7,005 nt of DNA from NCBI GenBank assembly GCA_028876585.1, contig JAGWRL010000015.1, positions 1 through 7,005 of the forward strand. Direction: 5' to 3'. The stretch comes from Pseudomonadota bacterium (lineage in GTDB: Bacteria > Pseudomonadota > Alphaproteobacteria > Rhizobiales > Beijerinckiaceae). The translations under genes were made by a program, and so were the position numbers. How positions within the stretch are numbered: position 1 is the first letter of the stretch; each line of letters opens with the position of its first letter. Below, piece by piece: positions 5,566-7,005 of the stretch. Under the pieces are notes generated by a model. It searched no databases. It saw only the letters and a program-made list of their open reading frames with translations, and was not told the DNA's origin.

Positions 5566-6696
5566 ATGACGCTGAGGGCGGGACTGGTCGGTTGCGGGTT
5601 CATCTCCGATATCTATCTCGCCAATCTCGCAAAATTCCGCGATGTCGCGGTCGTCGCCTGCGCCGACGCAGCGCCCGAGGCCGCCGCGCGGCAGGCGCAG
5701 CGCTATGGGATCGAGGCGCGCTCGGTGGCGCAATTGCTCGCCGATCCGTCTATTGATCTGATCCTCAACCTGACCACGCCCGAGGCGCACGCCGAGATTT
5801 CGCTCGCCATCGTCGAAGCCGGAAAGTCGGTCTATTCGGAAAAGCCGCTGGCGACGCAGCTCGACGCGGGGCGGCGGTTGCTCGAAGCCGCCCGGCGGCA
5901 AGGCGTGCTGGTCGGCTGCGCGCCCGACACCGTGCTGGGGCCGGGCTATCAGACCGCGCGGGCGATGATCGAGGCGGGCGAGATCGGCCGTCCGCTGAGC
6001 GCGCTGGCGGCGGTGCTGTCGCATGGCTACGAGCATTGGCACCCCAACCCGGCGTTCTACTACCAGCCCGGCGGCGGCCCGGTGTTCGACATGGGGCCAT
6101 ACTATCTCTCGGCGCTGGCGACGCTGCTCGGCCCCATCTCCGAAGTGCAGGCGCTCGGCCAGATCGGCTTCGCCGAGCGAACCGTGACGACGCCGCATTC
6201 GCCCAAACTCGGCCAGACGATCAAGGTGGAGACGCTGACCACTGTGCAGGCGCTGCTGCAATTCGAAAGCGGCGCGCAGGCGACGCTGCTGGCGAGCTTC
6301 GACGTCTGGCGGCATGGGCTGGCGCCGATCGAACTGCACGGCGAGACGGCGACGCTGCGGCTGCCCGATCCCAATTTCTTCGCCGGCGATCTCGAAATCG
6401 CCGTTGGCCGCGAGCCGTGGCGCAGGATCGACCTCGACCACCGCCTGCTTGGCCGGCCGAACTGGCCGGCGGACAAAGCCAAACAATCGAACTGGCGCGG
6501 GCTCGGCGTCGCCGACCTCGCGCGCGCGATCCTCGACCGGCGGCCGCCGCGCGCCAGCGGCGATTTTGCGCTGCATGTGCTGGCGACGATGGAGGCGATC
6601 GCGCTCGCCGCGACCGAGCGGCGCCCCGTGCGGGTCGAGGCGCCGTTCACACCGGCGCCGACGCTGGGCGATGCGGAAGTCGCGCTTTGGCTCTAA
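5566..6696 (+). CDS. Gfo/Idh/MocA family NAD(P)-dependent oxidoreductase
   Basis: A cytoplasmic 376-residue oxidoreductase of the Gfo/Idh/MocA family, whose members oxidise or reduce hydroxyl or keto groups on sugars, inositols and related compounds. The N-terminal Rossmann fold is clear: GLVGCGFISD (6-15) for dinucleotide binding, then TPEAH (71-75) and EKPLA (92-96) with the family's catalytic-type K93. The C-terminal domain begins around residue 125 and includes YEHWHPNPAFYYQPGGGP (155-172) and FDMGPYY (174-180). The latter corresponds to the usual DxGxH motif but has Tyr (Y179) where many members have His. Length is normal for the family. ATG 5566 has GGAG seven bases upstream. It follows the DUF4864 pair by 57 bases on the same strand and could be co-transcribed, although no functional link is evident. 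The nearby sequence gives no clue to the substrate. The family call is firm. Confidence 0.92.
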   Translation: MTLRAGLVGCGFISDIYLANLAKFRDVAVVACADAAPEAAARQAQRYGIEARSVAQLLADPSIDLILNLTTPEAHAEISLAIVEAGKSVYSEKPLATQLDAGRRLLEAARRQGVLVGCAPDTVLGPGYQTARAMIEAGEIGRPLSALAAVLSHGYEHWHPNPAFYYQPGGGPVFDMGPYYLSALATLLGPISEVQALGQIGFAERTVTTPHSPKLGQTIKVETLTTVQALLQFESGAQATLLASFDVWRHGLAPIELHGETATLRLPDPNFFAGDLEIAVGREPWRRIDLDHRLLGRPNWPADKAKQSNWRGLGVADLARAILDRRPPRASGDFALHVLATMEAIALAATERRPVRVEAPFTPAPTLGDAEVALWL

Positions 6697-6707
6697 CCGG
6701 AGGCGCG

Positions 6708-6739
6708 CGACGCGCTGCTGCGTCGGTAGGATTATTTTT
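6708..6739 (+). terminator. Candidate terminator after the oxidoreductase gene
   Basis: CGACGC (6708-6713) pairs with GCGTCG (6720-6725) around a six-base loop. A T-rich run, TTATTTTT (6732-6739), follows after six bases. The stem is short and the T run is displaced, so termination may be partial. It lies 11 bases past the stop codon, where a terminator would be expected. Confidence 0.42.
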
Positions 6740-6749
6740 GACGCCAATC

Positions 6750-6779
6750 TTGCCGCTGAAGGTCCGCAGACCGTAAAAT
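6750..6779 (+). promoter_or_regulatory. Candidate promoter for the gene at 6831
   Basis: TTGCCG (6750-6755), an 18-base spacer and TAAAAT (6774-6779) resemble a sigma-70-type promoter, with four of six and five of six consensus matches. It lies between a terminator candidate and a gene with a good ribosome binding site, and would give a leader of about 45 bases. The match is by eye only. Confidence 0.42.
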
Positions 6780-6784
6780 TGCCG

Positions 6785-6819
6785 CCAAGACCCCAGCCCG
6801 CGAGGCGGGCGTGGATTGG
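6785..6819 (+). other. Leader hairpin ahead of the last gene
   Basis: GCCCGC (6796-6801) pairs perfectly with GCGGGC (6805-6810) around a GAG loop. Outer CCA/TGG and CCAA/TTGG pairings, separated by small bulges, extend it to 6785-6819. The outermost arm includes the first GG of the GGAGG ribosome binding site (6818-6822). With the predicted transcript start near 6786, almost the whole leader would fold into this structure. Confidence 0.4.
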
Positions 6820-6830
6820 AGGCCAGCGCC

Positions 6831-7005
6831 ATGTCGCCGGGACGCCGCCAAATCTCCGTAGAGACGATCGTACTCGCGGTCCTTGGCTTGGCCTTTGTCG
6901 GCGTCGGCGGCTTCATCTGCGCCAGCGCCTACCGCTCGGCGCAGGCGCCCGGGGCCGCGATCGTCGCGCAAACCAGCCCCGCGCTGCCCCCGGCGCTGCC
7001 CGCTG
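6831..7005 (+). CDS. Membrane-anchored protein of unknown function, N-terminal part
   Basis: The open frame runs from ATG 6831 to the window edge, giving 58 residues. GGAGG (6818-6822) lies eight bases upstream, which supports this start. The product begins with a short charged segment (MSPGRRQISVE), followed by one hydrophobic stretch (about residues 12-31), then an Ala/Pro-rich region ending in PALPPALPA. This looks like a single membrane anchor or uncleaved signal with a flexible periplasmic linker, as in many inner-membrane-anchored envelope proteins. The domain that would identify it lies beyond the window, so I do not assign a family. It is probably transcribed separately from the oxidoreductase gene. 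Confidence 0.65.
   Translation, partial: MSPGRRQISVETIVLAVLGLAFVGVGGFICASAYRSAQAPGAAIVAQTSPALPPALPA

Noticed and set aside
4846..6747. A 633-codon open frame on the minus strand across the oxidoreductase and DUF4864 genes
   Set aside because: It is antisense to well-recognised genes, its product is Arg/Gln/Ala-rich low-complexity sequence typical of GC-rich antisense frames, and it has no recognisable domain.
6647..6971. Two minus-strand open frames near the right edge
   Set aside because: They overlap the promoter, terminator and start of a plus-strand gene with a strong ribosome binding site, and show no domain.

Overview
The window is GC-rich, gene-dense DNA with strong GGAGG-type ribosome binding sites and short gaps. 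Gene content (propionyl-CoA carboxylase alpha subunit, a GT87 membrane glycosyltransferase, a Tat-exported HiPIP, two DUF4864 proteins) points to an alphaproteobacterium. A Hyphomicrobiales lineage such as Beijerinckiaceae, Methylocystaceae or Bradyrhizobium-like is a guess from memory. I see no insertion sequence, phage gene, tRNA, rRNA or CRISPR array. It reads as ordinary chromosome with one redox module of real interest.

Layout. Positions 1-983 (+) hold the C-terminal half of pccA, ending in the biotin-attachment domain. A 283-base gap contains a weak terminator candidate and an unexplained 12-bp inverted repeat. Positions 1267-2511 (+) encode a polytopic GT87 (DUF2029) glycosyltransferase. 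It converges on a minus-strand pair, with a textbook hairpin terminator (UUCG loop in the minus-strand RNA) between them. The pair, read leftward, is a small Tat-exported HiPIP (4315-4061) followed by an outer-membrane monohaem cytochrome-porin (3980-2574). Rightward across a 285-base divergent intergenic region are two tandem paralogous secreted DUF4864 proteins (4601-5023 and 5104-5508), then a Gfo/Idh/MocA oxidoreductase (5566-6696), then the start of an uncharacterised membrane-anchored protein cut by the window edge (6831-7005).

The central hypothesis concerns the HiPIP/cytochrome-porin pair. The cytochrome-porin has an N-terminal export signal, a single CxxCH haem motif in a context resembling the iron-oxidase Cyc2, a long beta-strand-rich body and a C-terminal Phe. 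The HiPIP next to it is a soluble periplasmic one-electron carrier of the class that includes Iro, which is linked to iron oxidation in Acidithiobacillus. Together they could move electrons from an extracellular donor across the outer membrane to a periplasmic carrier. The family resemblance and gene order are seen directly. The substrate and direction of electron flow are inferred. The secreted DUF4864 pair is divergent from this module and may share its regulation, but its function is unknown.
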